Below, piece by piece: positions 55,566 to 64,000 of a DNA stretch of 64,000 nucleotides. The notes beneath the pieces were generated by a model, which searched no databases, was not told the origin of the DNA, and worked only from the letters and a program-made list of their open reading frames with translations. The DNA comes from Stereocaulon alpinum (taxonomy: Eukaryota; Ascomycota; Lecanoromycetes; Lecanorales; Stereocaulaceae), in contig JAEUBA010000018.1 of the NCBI GenBank assembly GCA_018257865.1, positions 248,001 through 312,000 of the forward strand, given 5' to 3'. Numbering within the stretch: the first letter of the stretch is position 1; each line of letters starts with the position of its first letter. The translations under genes and the position numbers were made by a program.

Positions 55566-55690
55566 TGCCAAGAAGACAAAAATCTGCCCCGGCCTCACCA
55601 CGATCTGAGCATAGGGTGAGCGCCGCTTTATTCTCGCGCGACGTGGGTCTGTCGCGCGAGCCCGGGTGATCCTAGGTGATCCTGTATCTG
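55566..55690 (+). repeat. Dispersed GC-rich repeat, copy B
   Basis: It reads TGCCAAGAAGACAAAAATCT, then GGTGAGCGCCGCTTTATTCT, and ends with GGTGATCCTAGGTGATCCTG. It is the longest copy of the family and aligns with copy A (opposite orientation) over about 100 bp. It contains a 9-bp perfect inverted repeat (TCGCGCGAC, 8-bp spacer, GTCGCGCGA) that in copy A is shortened to CTCGCGCGAGC. This difference looks like loss or gain of one hairpin loop. Confidence 0.65.
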
Positions 55691-56631
55691 CTCCCTTTTG
55701 AAGGTGGGTGAGCTGCTGCCTGATTGCTATTCTTATCAGAAACCATTACGTGTCTCTTTCTCATCGAGTTGAGTGGTTTGCTACTAATTTTACGTGAGCT
55801 AACAGCTTGGTTGGTCACCCCTCAACCGTATAAACCCATCAACAGCATAGCTCTACAGGGCTGATGTAGACCACCCTAGAGGTGCCCTAGAGTTTGTCGC
55901 CTAGGCGATAGGATTAGTCCCCGGAGCCGGGTTTCTTTGCCCCTAAGTCCAGAGGAAGCTCCAGGGATATATCTTGTTTCCTAGGGGACCAGCTTTAAAA
56001 TCCTTCGCTCCCTTTAGGCATCAGCCCTATTATTTGGCCTCCGTTCCATAGATATGATGAGGTGTAAGAGGGTTTTGGCACCCGAGGATCAAACAGGATG
56101 GCTTGCGGTGGGCGTTGTATAAGTAAGAATAGTTTTGTTTCCATTTTATCATAGCATATTAGGCGTGTGCATTATGAAGTGAGGAGAGCCTCAGACGAAT
56201 ATAGCAGGAAACTCCGTATTCTATCTGTCAATGTTAATGAACCCTCCACCCTTCACAGTCCTTTTCGGTAACGAGTTGAATGAAAAACATAGCCGTTTGA
56301 TAACAGACGACTTTACTAAGCGCGGATATCATGTGCTATCCAGGGTTCAAAGGCCAGCAGTACGAAACATATAAGCGATTTGGCTTTGTCGGGTGCGAGG
56401 TCAATGATACAGACTCTCAATAACGCTTGTGCCATCGAATTCGCGCATGAAGTTCTCGCTCGCACTGATCGCCTGTAACACATGGGAGTAGGCCACCCGA
56501 GTATCTTTTTGGTGGCTAAAGCGTGAGCAATAGTAACCACGTTCTTGATCTAAGACAAAGCAGTTCAGTAGAATATCTCTTGATACGTGCTGCCGGGCAA
56601 ACTCACTTGTCGACCGTATCCGCATCACGCA
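55691..56631. other. Gene-free stretch
   Basis: No gene is supported. The stretch includes further GC-mixed non-coding sequence right of repeat copy B (to about 56060) that may belong to a longer element, but I cannot pair it with another copy in the window. Confidence 0.4.
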
Positions 56632-57095
56632 GGAGCTTCCGATAATTGCTGTAAGCCATCCAGACTTGTCACAGCTGAATCCCTTTCACTGACATCATAA
56701 AATTTAGTATCGGTATCATCCAAGGAGCTTTCGATAATTGCTGCAAGCCACCCAGACTTGTTACAGCTGAATCAGTATTATCCAAGGAGCTTTCGATAAT
56801 TGCTGCAAGCCACCCAGACTTGTTACAGCTGAATCAGTATTATCCAAGGAGCTTTCGATAATTGCTGCAAGCAAAATTGCTGCAAGCATAATTGCTGCAA
56901 GCCACCCAGACTTGTTACAGCTGAATCAGTATTATCCAAGGAGCTTTCGATAATTGCTGCAAGCCACCCAGACTTGTCACAGCTGAATCCCTTTCACTGA
57001 CATCATAAAATTTAGTATCGGTATCATCCAAGGAGCTTTCGATAATTGCTGCAAGCCACCTAGACTTGTCACAGCTGAGTTCCTTTCACTGACGT
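56632..57095. repeat. Composite minisatellite with short and long units
   Basis: Seven repeats of a unit containing GAGCTTTCGATAATTGCTGC, then AAGCCACCCAGACTTGTCACAG, occur in tandem. Short units (about 62 bp) carry CTGAATCAGTATTATCCAAG between blocks. Long units (about 98 bp) carry instead CCCTTTCACTGACATCATAA and AATTTAGTATCGGTATCATC. The order is long, short, short, then a small expansion of AATTGCTGCAAGCA (15 bp, three times, about 56862-56899), short, long and a degenerate last unit. The outer units are long and the inner ones short, so the array looks as if the core was expanded within a longer original repeat. Confidence 0.85.
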
Positions 57096-57360
57096 CTCAA
57101 GATTCAAAGTCAAGGATGACACTGCTCGGCCGAATGGGAAACGAAAATATAGATGGCTAAAACCCTTTCGACTTCCCACATATAGCACAATTTCCATGTG
57201 GTCCATGTGAACATTCATATCTTATCCCAATATCTACCAACTTCATTGCTCAATACGATCAAACGTGCCGGAGGTAGACACATCAAGCACCCAATACACG
57301 CAGCTGTATCCCATTGCTAATTAGAGTTCAGTTCCCCCAAAAGTTCTCGCATACACCAAA
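57096..57360. promoter_or_regulatory. Probable promoter of the 57361 gene
   Basis: This stretch lies directly before the start codon and holds pyrimidine-rich sequence and the usual A-rich leader before ATG (ACACCAAAATG). The upstream edge is the minisatellite end. No specific factor site is recognised. Confidence 0.4.
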
Positions 57361-58599
57361 ATGGGCGTTTCTCAAACAAACCAGTCCTTCCAAAACGATG
57401 GCAATTTCTCCCAGTTGGATCTTCTTAATGTTCAGTATGGCGGTCCACTCATGCGTCTTGAAACTTTCAGATGCAGTCACCCTGAGGGCGATTATGGTAT
57501 CACTGCAGCTGGGACGCCGGTGACTTCATTGGCGGGCAAGGATCACTTGTCCGATGCAAGTAATAGGACCTTTCGCATGATCTTTTCATATGGCCAAATG
57601 GACAGTGTTATTGCGCTTCTTGAAATGCGCGAGTATTACCAGGAAGATGGCTCTGCATCCCTCTATGTTCGCGACATCGATGGCCGTAACAGTTCGTTCG
57701 GTACCGTCCTATCTACCCATCTCAACCCTAGAGAAGACGGCGTCACACTTCAGTATAAAATCCTGGAACCTGGGACTCTGAGCAAGAAGGTGCTAAGATC
57801 GCCTTACTATGAAGCACCTACCAAGCAAGTTGAAGGATTGACGGATCTTGCTGAAGTCGAGACTTTACAAGCTATCTCCAAAGAGCTCTCAATAGATCTG
57901 ATACTAGGAGGAGACAACTCGAAAGCACTTTCGGATCTTTCGGCTTTCTCAGAATCAGTCTCGGAGCAATACCCCAACTGGGCGGCCAACGCCCAAGTCT
58001 ACCAGCGCATGGGTGACTTCCGGGACAAATGTATTCATCATGCGACAAACCTTATTGGCAAGAACCCGCTTCTCGCATCCGAGTTCATCGTTGCTAGGAA
58101 CTATCGCTGGGCTCTAATCATTGGGGGCTACACGTTCGATCCCCAGATGAGAGCGGGAGCCCGGACTATTCGCCCCAATGAGCCCCTCAGCCTAGACACC
58201 AAGCCTGGCGTTTATAGTGTGTTCCTGTCCGCTTACGCTATGAACATTGGCCTCTACCAACTAGGGATTGACAAAGTCCATAGCGACTATGGCGGTGTAC
58301 CAATGGCTCTTCGTCCTGGTAGTCGACTTGAGAATGGTGCGACGCCAGTAGCGGACTCCACCAATTTCAATCGGCTTTTGGCTTTAGTATCGGCCTTTCT
58401 ATATGCGCCAGATGCACTACCCTCTCTGGCTAAGGCAAAGCCGCAAATTCTTCTTTTCGGGGTGCGTCATTCACTGCCGGTCTTTGAAAGATCGGTCCAG
58501 CTCTGACAGCCAGAAGCTCAGAGTTCACTGCGTGCTCACGCTCTTTCGTCGCACTCTGTGGATGAAGTTGGTGATAATGGCGAGAATAGCTATCCTTAA
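57361..58599 (+). CDS. Unrecognised intact protein gene
   Basis: Exon 1 (57361-58461) and exon 2 (58510-58599) with a 48-bp intron (GTGCGT donor) give 396 residues. Without that splice the frame runs on to 58506, giving 381 residues and a less natural end. The N-terminus MGVSQTNQSFQNDGNFSQLD has no signal peptide. The first ~150 residues look beta-rich (GGPLMRLETFRCSHPEGDYG, FRMIFSYGQMDSVIALLEMR, ASLYVRDIDGRNSSFGTVLS). The rest is helical (DLAEVETLQAISKELSIDLI, NLIGKNPLLASEFIVARNYR) and mostly polar, with no membrane segment. I recognise no domain. Good start context, coherent codon use and no lesions argue that it is a real gene despite its position next to the minisatellite. It may be a lineage-specific cytosolic protein. 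Confidence 0.65.
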
Positions 58600-59049
58600 C
58601 GATTGTTCTATCTCACAAAACAGGCAGGCAGGCAGGCTGCAATAATAGTAGTGTTTTTGGATATCAACTATCTTTAAGAAAAGCGATCTTCAATCCATGG
58701 CTCCCAAGCACTCGTGACTAGTAGCACTCGTGAGCAATTTTTGTGTCGGCAGCGGATGTGCCCTTACAATCTCTCTTACGCTTGTGTCAATAAAGTCCGA
58801 GCTGGACGTAAAGGCAGGGAATGACGATTGTAATTCTGATGCTATAAGTGTAAGAACTGAAGAGCTAGGTTGGGCGGCGTACCCCTCCGTCTTATACCCT
58901 ATCTCAGCGGCTATCTCTAAGGCCCTAAAGGTGAGCTGTATGAGAGCGCGCGCTTTTCTAGTAAGCGGGCCTTACCTTAGTAAGTGGAAAGGAAGAATAA
59001 GCGGGGAGCGCTAACCACCCAGTTGGGGTGTTGCATCACCAGGTTGGGG
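58600..59049. other. Gene-free stretch with a repeat-associated frame
   Basis: A GGCAGGCAGGCAGGC microsatellite lies at 58623-58638. The frame at 58730-59014 (for example TEELGWAAYPSVLYPISAAI, then SKWKGRISGER) abuts repeat copy D and may be a fragment of a larger mobile element; I recognise no protein family. Confidence 0.45.
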
Positions 59050-59153
59050 TATCGCGTCACCCCTGCTTACCCAGCTCCCTCGCTTAAACGGCAGCCCCCG
59101 AGCGAGCTTCGACTGAGCTGGGGGCAGAATTTTGTCGCCTTCTCCTGCCAAGC
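59050..59153 (-). repeat. Dispersed GC-rich repeat, copy D
   Basis: On the minus strand it reads GGCGACAAAATTCTGCCCCC, then AGCTCGCTCGGGGGCTGCCG, ending GAGCTGGGTAAGCAGGGGTG. It aligns with copy C (12442-12540) over nearly its whole length. Copies C and D form one subfamily, copies A and B another; all share the core CAAAA-TCTGCCCC. Confidence 0.62.
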
Positions 59154-59658
59154 CCGCTTCGATTGGCTAAAGATTTGAAGATATATCATCTCCTACGATG
59201 GACATCCTCGAGCATCATCCCGTGGATAACCAAGTCTACGGTGGCTACGCAGAATTCATCCTATCTACTGTAAGCACCTTTCCGGAGCAATATGACTTCT
59301 TCGTCGAATCGCACTATCAATGCCTAAGATGACTTTAGGTTGCCAAGGCTGTGTGTAAAGTCTGACCTACTACCTAGATGGCTTTGTTACCCTCTTCACT
59401 GCTGTCCGGACGGAATCAATGACCAAGTGCTCGCTTTCAGATGTTGAAGCGTAAACAGGCAAATTTTCGTGTATTCATGTGTTCGACTGTGTGAACCATC
59501 CTTATGCCAATATGCTTCCCCCTTTGCGCCCAAGTGTATCGTAAGGAGAACCCCATGCATGTAAGGAACGCCCCGCAGCCATGATAACTACCATCGCTGT
59601 AAGTGTTCAATACAGTAAAATCGTAACAGGACATCAGATACATGCTTGTAAAGAGTGC
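59154..59658. other. Intergenic 3' of the Tcp11-like gene
   Basis: No gene is supported in this 0.5-kb stretch, which should include the polyadenylation region of the minus-strand Tcp11-like gene. Confidence 0.45.
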
Positions 59659-62484
59659 TCAAGAACTCCCCGCAGCCTCCTGCGCAACCATATGTGCAGC
59701 TTTATCGTACCATTCTCCATGCGTTTCGCCATCTACAGCCGCGACTCTACTAAGCTCTTGCACAATATCGCCAATCCTCGCTACAAACTCAGGCATTCCG
59801 CTCGACCCTAGCACCTCACTAGCGGTAGTGCTGGTCCGGATACGTTCTTCAGCGCTCGATGCGGCTAAACGAGCTAGTACATGGGTCTGGACCTTCTTCA
59901 AGAGCACTTTCATGACTGGATGGCTGACTTGTCGTTCGCGAGCTTCGGAAAGAAGTCGAGTGATGTTACCTGTCAATTGTTGTTTTGTGGTTGGCGGAAG
60001 GGCATAGCGAGATTCCACAATGGAGACAAAAGAGGCTGGCGGTGATGAAAAGGGTAGGTCCCACATTCGCTGGCTCTCAAATTTCCAAAGCGAACGGACG
60101 TCGCGTCGAAGAAGATTCTTGGCTGTAAGGAGGATCGAGGCAATAGTGATCATGCGAAGAGTATCAGAGCGGATGCGGGTGAGGCGTTCAATATCGAGCT
60201 CAAGCGTCTCAGGAACGTCGGCTTCTTTGAGGTTACTGACAGCAATGGCCAGGTCGACAAGCCCTTGCTTGTAGACTTTATCCGATGTAAAGCTTGGCGT
60301 TGGTGCTGGGAGAGAACAGCCATTGGCAACCTGTCTGGGTGGTTCGTGATTCATCTTGTCCATCGAAGCCTTCCACCACTTCAGAGTCTTGACTGGAGGT
60401 TGACCGCCTAACCTCTTAGAGAATGCATTCTTCTCGTAGCCGACATGCTCCTTGAGTAGTATTGGAGCCATCTTGATCAAGACATAATTCAAATGATCGA
60501 GCGCGATCAGATCGATGATATAGTAGACCCTTGCCAGCTGCTGAACGGGGTCTTGGCTTGGGTTCTCGGCCAGATCCTTGACTTCCGCATCTCGCACAGG
60601 CGCACACAGCCTTGGGATTATGGAATTCATGAATGAGAAGAACTTGTCATACGAGAACGCCCCATTCTTAACCTGGATTTCCACCATTTTGGGATCGAGA
60701 GCTTCTGAGACCAAGGCATGCAGCGAGTGAGCCGGGGTTAACAATCTCAAAAGCTTCGCTTGTATCACTTCAGCTACTAAAGGTATCCATGCATCTCTTT
60801 CCACAGCTTCGAGATTCCTATTCATGTGGTACCTAACCGTCTCGACAATACGGTCGCGCACCTCCTGTCTTGGCTCGAGATCGATGGTGTACTTTTGGTT
60901 GATGGCAAGTTCATGCATTATATGCCTATTACTTGGAAGCAGCGTTGTAGCCTCAAGCCTTTGCTTCGCTGATAGGTCTCCTATCGAGGTTGATATTGTA
61001 GAGTCTAGGCTCCTCGCTACTGGCAGGTCAGATGCACTCGCCGTAGCGTTTGGCTCAGATGGCGTTGCTCGAGGTTTGGTGTCTGGAGTAGACTGCTTCT
61101 TTGACCGAGCCTTTCTGCTTGCCCGAATGGCCTGCTGGATCATCTTCATTGCCTTCTCAGGACCCAGCAGCCTCTTCAGTCTGACGAGCACTAGTGTCTG
61201 ATTCTGTTGAATGCCTTCTTTGTAATCAGCAGCCACTGCACCATCCACGTCGTCCTTAACTGTTTGCCATATTGCATCCAATTCTACAAATTGTGCAACC
61301 ATGTTTGATACGAGGTATGACGAGTCGTGAGATTTCCAGGCTGCGAACGCCCTTTGAAACGACGTGTACGCCTCCGAAAGTTCTGAAAGCTGTGCCGAGA
61401 GTGACAGTGTGCATGTATGAGGTGAATTCTCAATGATCAGGTTAAAACAAACCAACAGATCTTTGGCTTTATTGATAAGGTCGTGCTCCTGCTCGCCTTC
61501 CTTGCTCAGCACTTGAGCTGGATGGCCGAGAATAAGAAATGTGCTGAGAAACATTCGAACAGCAGCCTTCTCTGCGATATCGTCGTCTCCAATCTCCCTG
61601 AGACCGCAAAGCTTCAGCATCTTCGAAGTGCATGCCAAGACGTTGTCTTGAGCAAGGAGTGCTCCAACTTCTTCGAAGCTCGTCTTCTGAACCGCTTCTA
61701 CAGTTAGGCCAAGTCGTAGAAATTCCTGTATGATCACTTTTCGCTGCCGATTCTGCCAGTAGTTCTGAATGATTCTTGCTGCCTCTGCTTTATTCCTCGG
61801 TTTCCACACATACACAGTGGTCTTCTTCCCTTCAACGGTTGGGGAGCTAACAGTCCTGGGGCGTCGCTGAGTCTGTTGCAGCAAAGCTTTCCTTTTCTCA
61901 GCCTCAGCATGTCTTTCCTCCATATCCTCCTTCAGCTTGATGTGCTCAGCCGCCCTTTTCTCCCGCTGCTCTTCTGCCACCCTTTTCGACCGCTTAACCT
62001 CCTCCGCGCAATTGGCCTTGACTTGAGCGAGGTATCTTTCTCTTGCTTGTTGAGCGGCGAGAGCACGCTCCTCACTATTTGTAGATACCCGGGGAGCGGC
62101 CTTATTCATTGCGGCGCGTAGCCTGACTCTCTCAGCATGTGCATTCCTGTCTGCCGCTTTGTCCTTGCGACTCTGTATGATAGACGCACGACGGAGGTGC
62201 TGGGCAACATGGGTGCTCTGGGCCCCGCCATGAGCGGACCGCATAGACCGACCAGAGTGATGTGAAGACATCGAGTTGCGGCGCGACGATGCCGCTGAGG
62301 ACTTTCGACGGCTCGTAGAATTTCTGTATATTCGGGCTGCTATATGAGGAGGTGGGTTGTATATCCCGGGCGCTTCGCCGTCAGAGGACATGATCAGGTC
62401 GGAAACCTCTTCGGAGATAGTGGGATGCATTGAGTCAGCAACCTCGTCACCCGGATCCGGCGTGTGCGACAGATCGCGCTCCAT
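59659..62484 (-). CDS. Tcp11-domain protein with IQ motif (SOK1-like)
   Basis: A single large exon of 941 residues. The N-terminal 130 residues are Ser/Arg-rich and disordered (RKSSAASSRRNSMSSHHSGR). A highly charged coiled coil follows (EVKRSKRVAEEQREKRAAEH, EDMEERHAEAEKRKALLQQ). An IQ motif reads AARIIQNYWQNRQRK, a calmodulin-binding type element. From about residue 500 the Tcp11 domain begins: IMHELAINQKYTIDLEPRQE, IPLVAEVIQAKLLRLLTPAH, FSYDKFFSFMNSIIPRLCAP, VRDAEVKDLAENPSQDPVQQ and VYYIIDLIALDHLNYVLIKM. Yeast SOK1, of this family, suppresses loss of protein kinase A activity; fungal homologues are linked to cAMP signalling or cell morphology. The role here is inferred from that. The absence of introns over 2.8 kb is unusual among the long genes of the window. 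Confidence 0.88.
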   Translation of the reverse strand: MERDLSHTPDPGDEVADSMHPTISEEVSDLIMSSDGEAPGIYNPPPHIAARIYRNSTSRRKSSAASSRRNSMSSHHSGRSMRSAHGGAQSTHVAQHLRRASIIQSRKDKAADRNAHAERVRLRAAMNKAAPRVSTNSEERALAAQQARERYLAQVKANCAEEVKRSKRVAEEQREKRAAEHIKLKEDMEERHAEAEKRKALLQQTQRRPRTVSSPTVEGKKTTVYVWKPRNKAEAARIIQNYWQNRQRKVIIQEFLRLGLTVEAVQKTSFEEVGALLAQDNVLACTSKMLKLCGLREIGDDDIAEKAAVRMFLSTFLILGHPAQVLSKEGEQEHDLINKAKDLLVCFNLIIENSPHTCTLSLSAQLSELSEAYTSFQRAFAAWKSHDSSYLVSNMVAQFVELDAIWQTVKDDVDGAVAADYKEGIQQNQTLVLVRLKRLLGPEKAMKMIQQAIRASRKARSKKQSTPDTKPRATPSEPNATASASDLPVARSLDSTISTSIGDLSAKQRLEATTLLPSNRHIMHELAINQKYTIDLEPRQEVRDRIVETVRYHMNRNLEAVERDAWIPLVAEVIQAKLLRLLTPAHSLHALVSEALDPKMVEIQVKNGAFSYDKFFSFMNSIIPRLCAPVRDAEVKDLAENPSQDPVQQLARVYYIIDLIALDHLNYVLIKMAPILLKEHVGYEKNAFSKRLGGQPPVKTLKWWKASMDKMNHEPPRQVANGCSLPAPTPSFTSDKVYKQGLVDLAIAVSNLKEADVPETLELDIERLTRIRSDTLRMITIASILLTAKNLLRRDVRSLWKFESQRMWDLPFSSPPASFVSIVESRYALPPTTKQQLTGNITRLLSEARERQVSHPVMKVLLKKVQTHVLARLAASSAEERIRTSTTASEVLGSSGMPEFVARIGDIVQELSRVAAVDGETHGEWYDKAAHMVAQEAAGSS

Positions 62485-63268
62485 CAGTGCTTCGTGGACA
62501 CTGGAAACGGAATTTTTGTGCTAACTCGGTTTAGGTAGTAAAAAAATTCAAGATCATCAGAGGAGGGATGAGCAGCTGGGCCCGTAGTGAGGGATTCTAT
62601 CAAGGCACGAGACACTGTTAATGGGATAGCGGGAAGAAGATAAGCACAACAGCGACAATCAGATTTACTGAGATACGTAAGTAATGGTCCTGATGTGATA
62701 AGGAAAGAAGGGAAGCAATCAAAGGCTCTCTAGTAGATGGTTCGTAAGCATGTTTGGAAGGAACTAGAAGTGGCTGGGCTGGTGGCAGGAAGTTACGAAA
62801 CTCGAAACGGGCATCCCGCCGCTAGGCTTACATTACTCGGCAACGGCGCAAGAGGGATCAGAGAGAGTAACGTAGTCGATTACGCTCTTTAAAGCTCTAC
62901 ATGGCATGTATAGACCAGCCCCTGTCTTTCATGGTCGATGTTATACTGCATGTGGAACCTTGTTAGGAACATCTAGAGTAAGATGCCAATTCTAATGGAA
63001 AGCTGAGATCTACCGATTTTGGCTCTCACAATGCACGATAGCTCCACAGAAGTAGATCGATGCTGAGCGACTGCACATTGATTCTAGAGATCTCATGGCA
63101 CGTTTCATGCTCGCTGTCTTTCCAAATGCGCTAACACGATTCAAAGAATGTAATATACAAGAAAGGGATGTTATGCTTAGTCTTCGAAAGCTTGACTTAA
63201 TGCAACGAGGTCGGCATTGTCCTATCAGGTTTTCCAGCGCGCTCAGCGCGAATTCTGGGGTCTGCTGT
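62485..63268. other. Intergenic, no gene seen
   Basis: Lies between the start of the Tcp11-like gene and the stop of the Ser/Gly-rich gene (both minus). It should hold the promoter of the Tcp11-like gene. Frames here have no domain. Confidence 0.5.
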
Positions 63269-64000
63269 TTATGCACGGGCCATGGCAGTGTTGATAGGTT
63301 GATACTGGCCAGTGGCGGAGGGCATGGTGAGGAAGCCAGTAGATCTGCACTTGGTCTTGTGCTTCTTGGAGATAGGCTGGGTACCGTTGTTATATGGCGA
63401 GCCGCCTACTATTGGTGCTGCCGTGGGAACTGGGGCTTCCGCGGGTACGGAAGATTCTGGGGATGAGCCGGTTCCGGACCCCGGTGCTCCACTAGCTGGA
63501 GACTCGCCTGGGGACGAGCCGTTGGGACCTGAGCCAGAGGCTCCACTGGCTGGAGATTCTCCTGGAGATGAGCCAGTAGGGGCTGCGCCAGAGCTAGCGG
63601 TCTGACATGTATGTCAGTGAAGCGGATCCAGGACACATATGATGACATAGTAAACTCACCACAGTGACAGTCACATCAGCCGCGGAAACGGTCACAGTGA
63701 CTTGGGGTGCGCAAGCGCCTGCTGTACCAGATCCCGGGGCCCCATTAGCTCCGCTCTGTCCAGAGGCACTGCCAGATCCGCTGGCCCCATTTTCGCTAGG
63801 TCCGCTGGCACCGTTCTTGCCGTTGCCGGAGCCGGTAGCGCCACTCTCGCCAACTCCGCTGGCACCGTTCTTGCCGTTGCCGGAGCCGGTAGCGCCACTC
63901 TCGCCAACTCCGCTGCCGCTAGTTGCAGTGGGAGATGGTGTGACAACGATGGTGCTATAGATAGTGTTATACTTGGTCGTAGAAGGACCGTTCTCGCCAA
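63269..64000 (-). CDS. Ser/Gly-rich repeat protein, 5' end outside the window
   Basis: Only the 3' part is present: an exon entering from beyond 64000 to 63660, a 58-bp intron (63602-63659, GTGAGT donor) and the last exon 63269-63601, with stop at 63269-63271. The first exon has an 18-residue repeat, VGESGATGSGNGKNGASG, twice without any change, plus degenerate copies (PSENGASGSGSASGQSGANG), after TKYNTIYSTIVVTPSPTATS. The second exon has another 18-residue repeat, GSSPGESPASGASGSG-PN, two to three times. The segment between has a short CAPQVTVTVSAADVTVTV strand, as in cell-wall or secreted adhesin-like proteins, where TVTVTV-type motifs are common. The tail has a basic KKHKTKCRSTGF. A secreted or cell-wall role is an inference; the signal peptide would lie outside the window. 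Confidence 0.68.

Noticed and set aside
56632..57095. CRISPR array
   Set aside because: Units are contiguous without unique spacers, lengths vary by inserted blocks, and the host is a eukaryote; this is a minisatellite.

Overview
This is a nuclear segment of a filamentous ascomycete (Pezizomycotina). The support is short introns (about 40-110 bp, GT-AG) in most genes, small mitochondrial and secretory genes in compact divergent pairs, fungus-specific families (Tag1-like vacuolar protein, DUF7598-like membrane protein, HeLo-like/ankyrin protein, DUF3435), and decayed islands between intact housekeeping blocks. I cannot name the species. No virus, plasmid or CRISPR is visible. There is one assembly gap (94 N at 28264-28357).

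Layout. 0.6-1.4 kb: a damaged small secreted-protein gene. 2-11 kb: a core block with an FAD amine oxidase (-), ornithine carbamoyltransferase (-), a Tag1-like vacuolar protein (+), acetolactate synthase regulatory subunit ILV6 (-) and cytochrome c oxidase subunit 8 (+). 11-18 kb: a gene-poor decayed island with an aldo-keto reductase remnant, a tRNA-like relic, an unknown gene broken by one TAA, a DUF3435 relic and two copies of a dispersed repeat. 18-41 kb: a second core block with ELP1, mevalonate diphosphate decarboxylase, cytochrome heme lyase, a Pep12/syntaxin-type SNARE, a SWIM-RING protein, TRAPPC13, a DENN-C1 protein, a PTAR1-like protein, GET1 and two conserved membrane proteins. 41-53 kb: an accessory island with a broken PLL-type propeller lectin, an intact HeLo-like/ankyrin protein, a frameshifted gene of unknown family and several tandem repeats. 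53-64 kb: an FMN-dependent lactate oxidase/monooxygenase-type enzyme, a 0.46 kb composite minisatellite, an unrecognised intact gene, a Tcp11/SOK1-like gene and the 3' part of a Ser/Gly-rich repeat protein that runs off the window.

How genes relate. The core genes are dispersed housekeeping functions, not a metabolic cluster. They cover mitochondrial arginine and branched-chain amino-acid synthesis, respiratory-chain and cytochrome c biogenesis, sterol precursor synthesis, and membrane traffic (SNARE, TRAPP, DENN, GET, prenyltransferase-like). Divergent pairs with short shared promoters are ILV6/COX8, MVD/heme lyase and PTAR1-like/GET1.

The most interesting material is the decay pattern: a four-copy dispersed GC-rich repeat, several pseudogenes with countable lesions, and at least five different minisatellites. 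I did not find a convincing new multi-gene system. The best candidates for novelty are the TAA-split gene at 14-15.4 kb, the homopolymer-frameshifted gene at 51-52 kb, and the dispersed repeat family.
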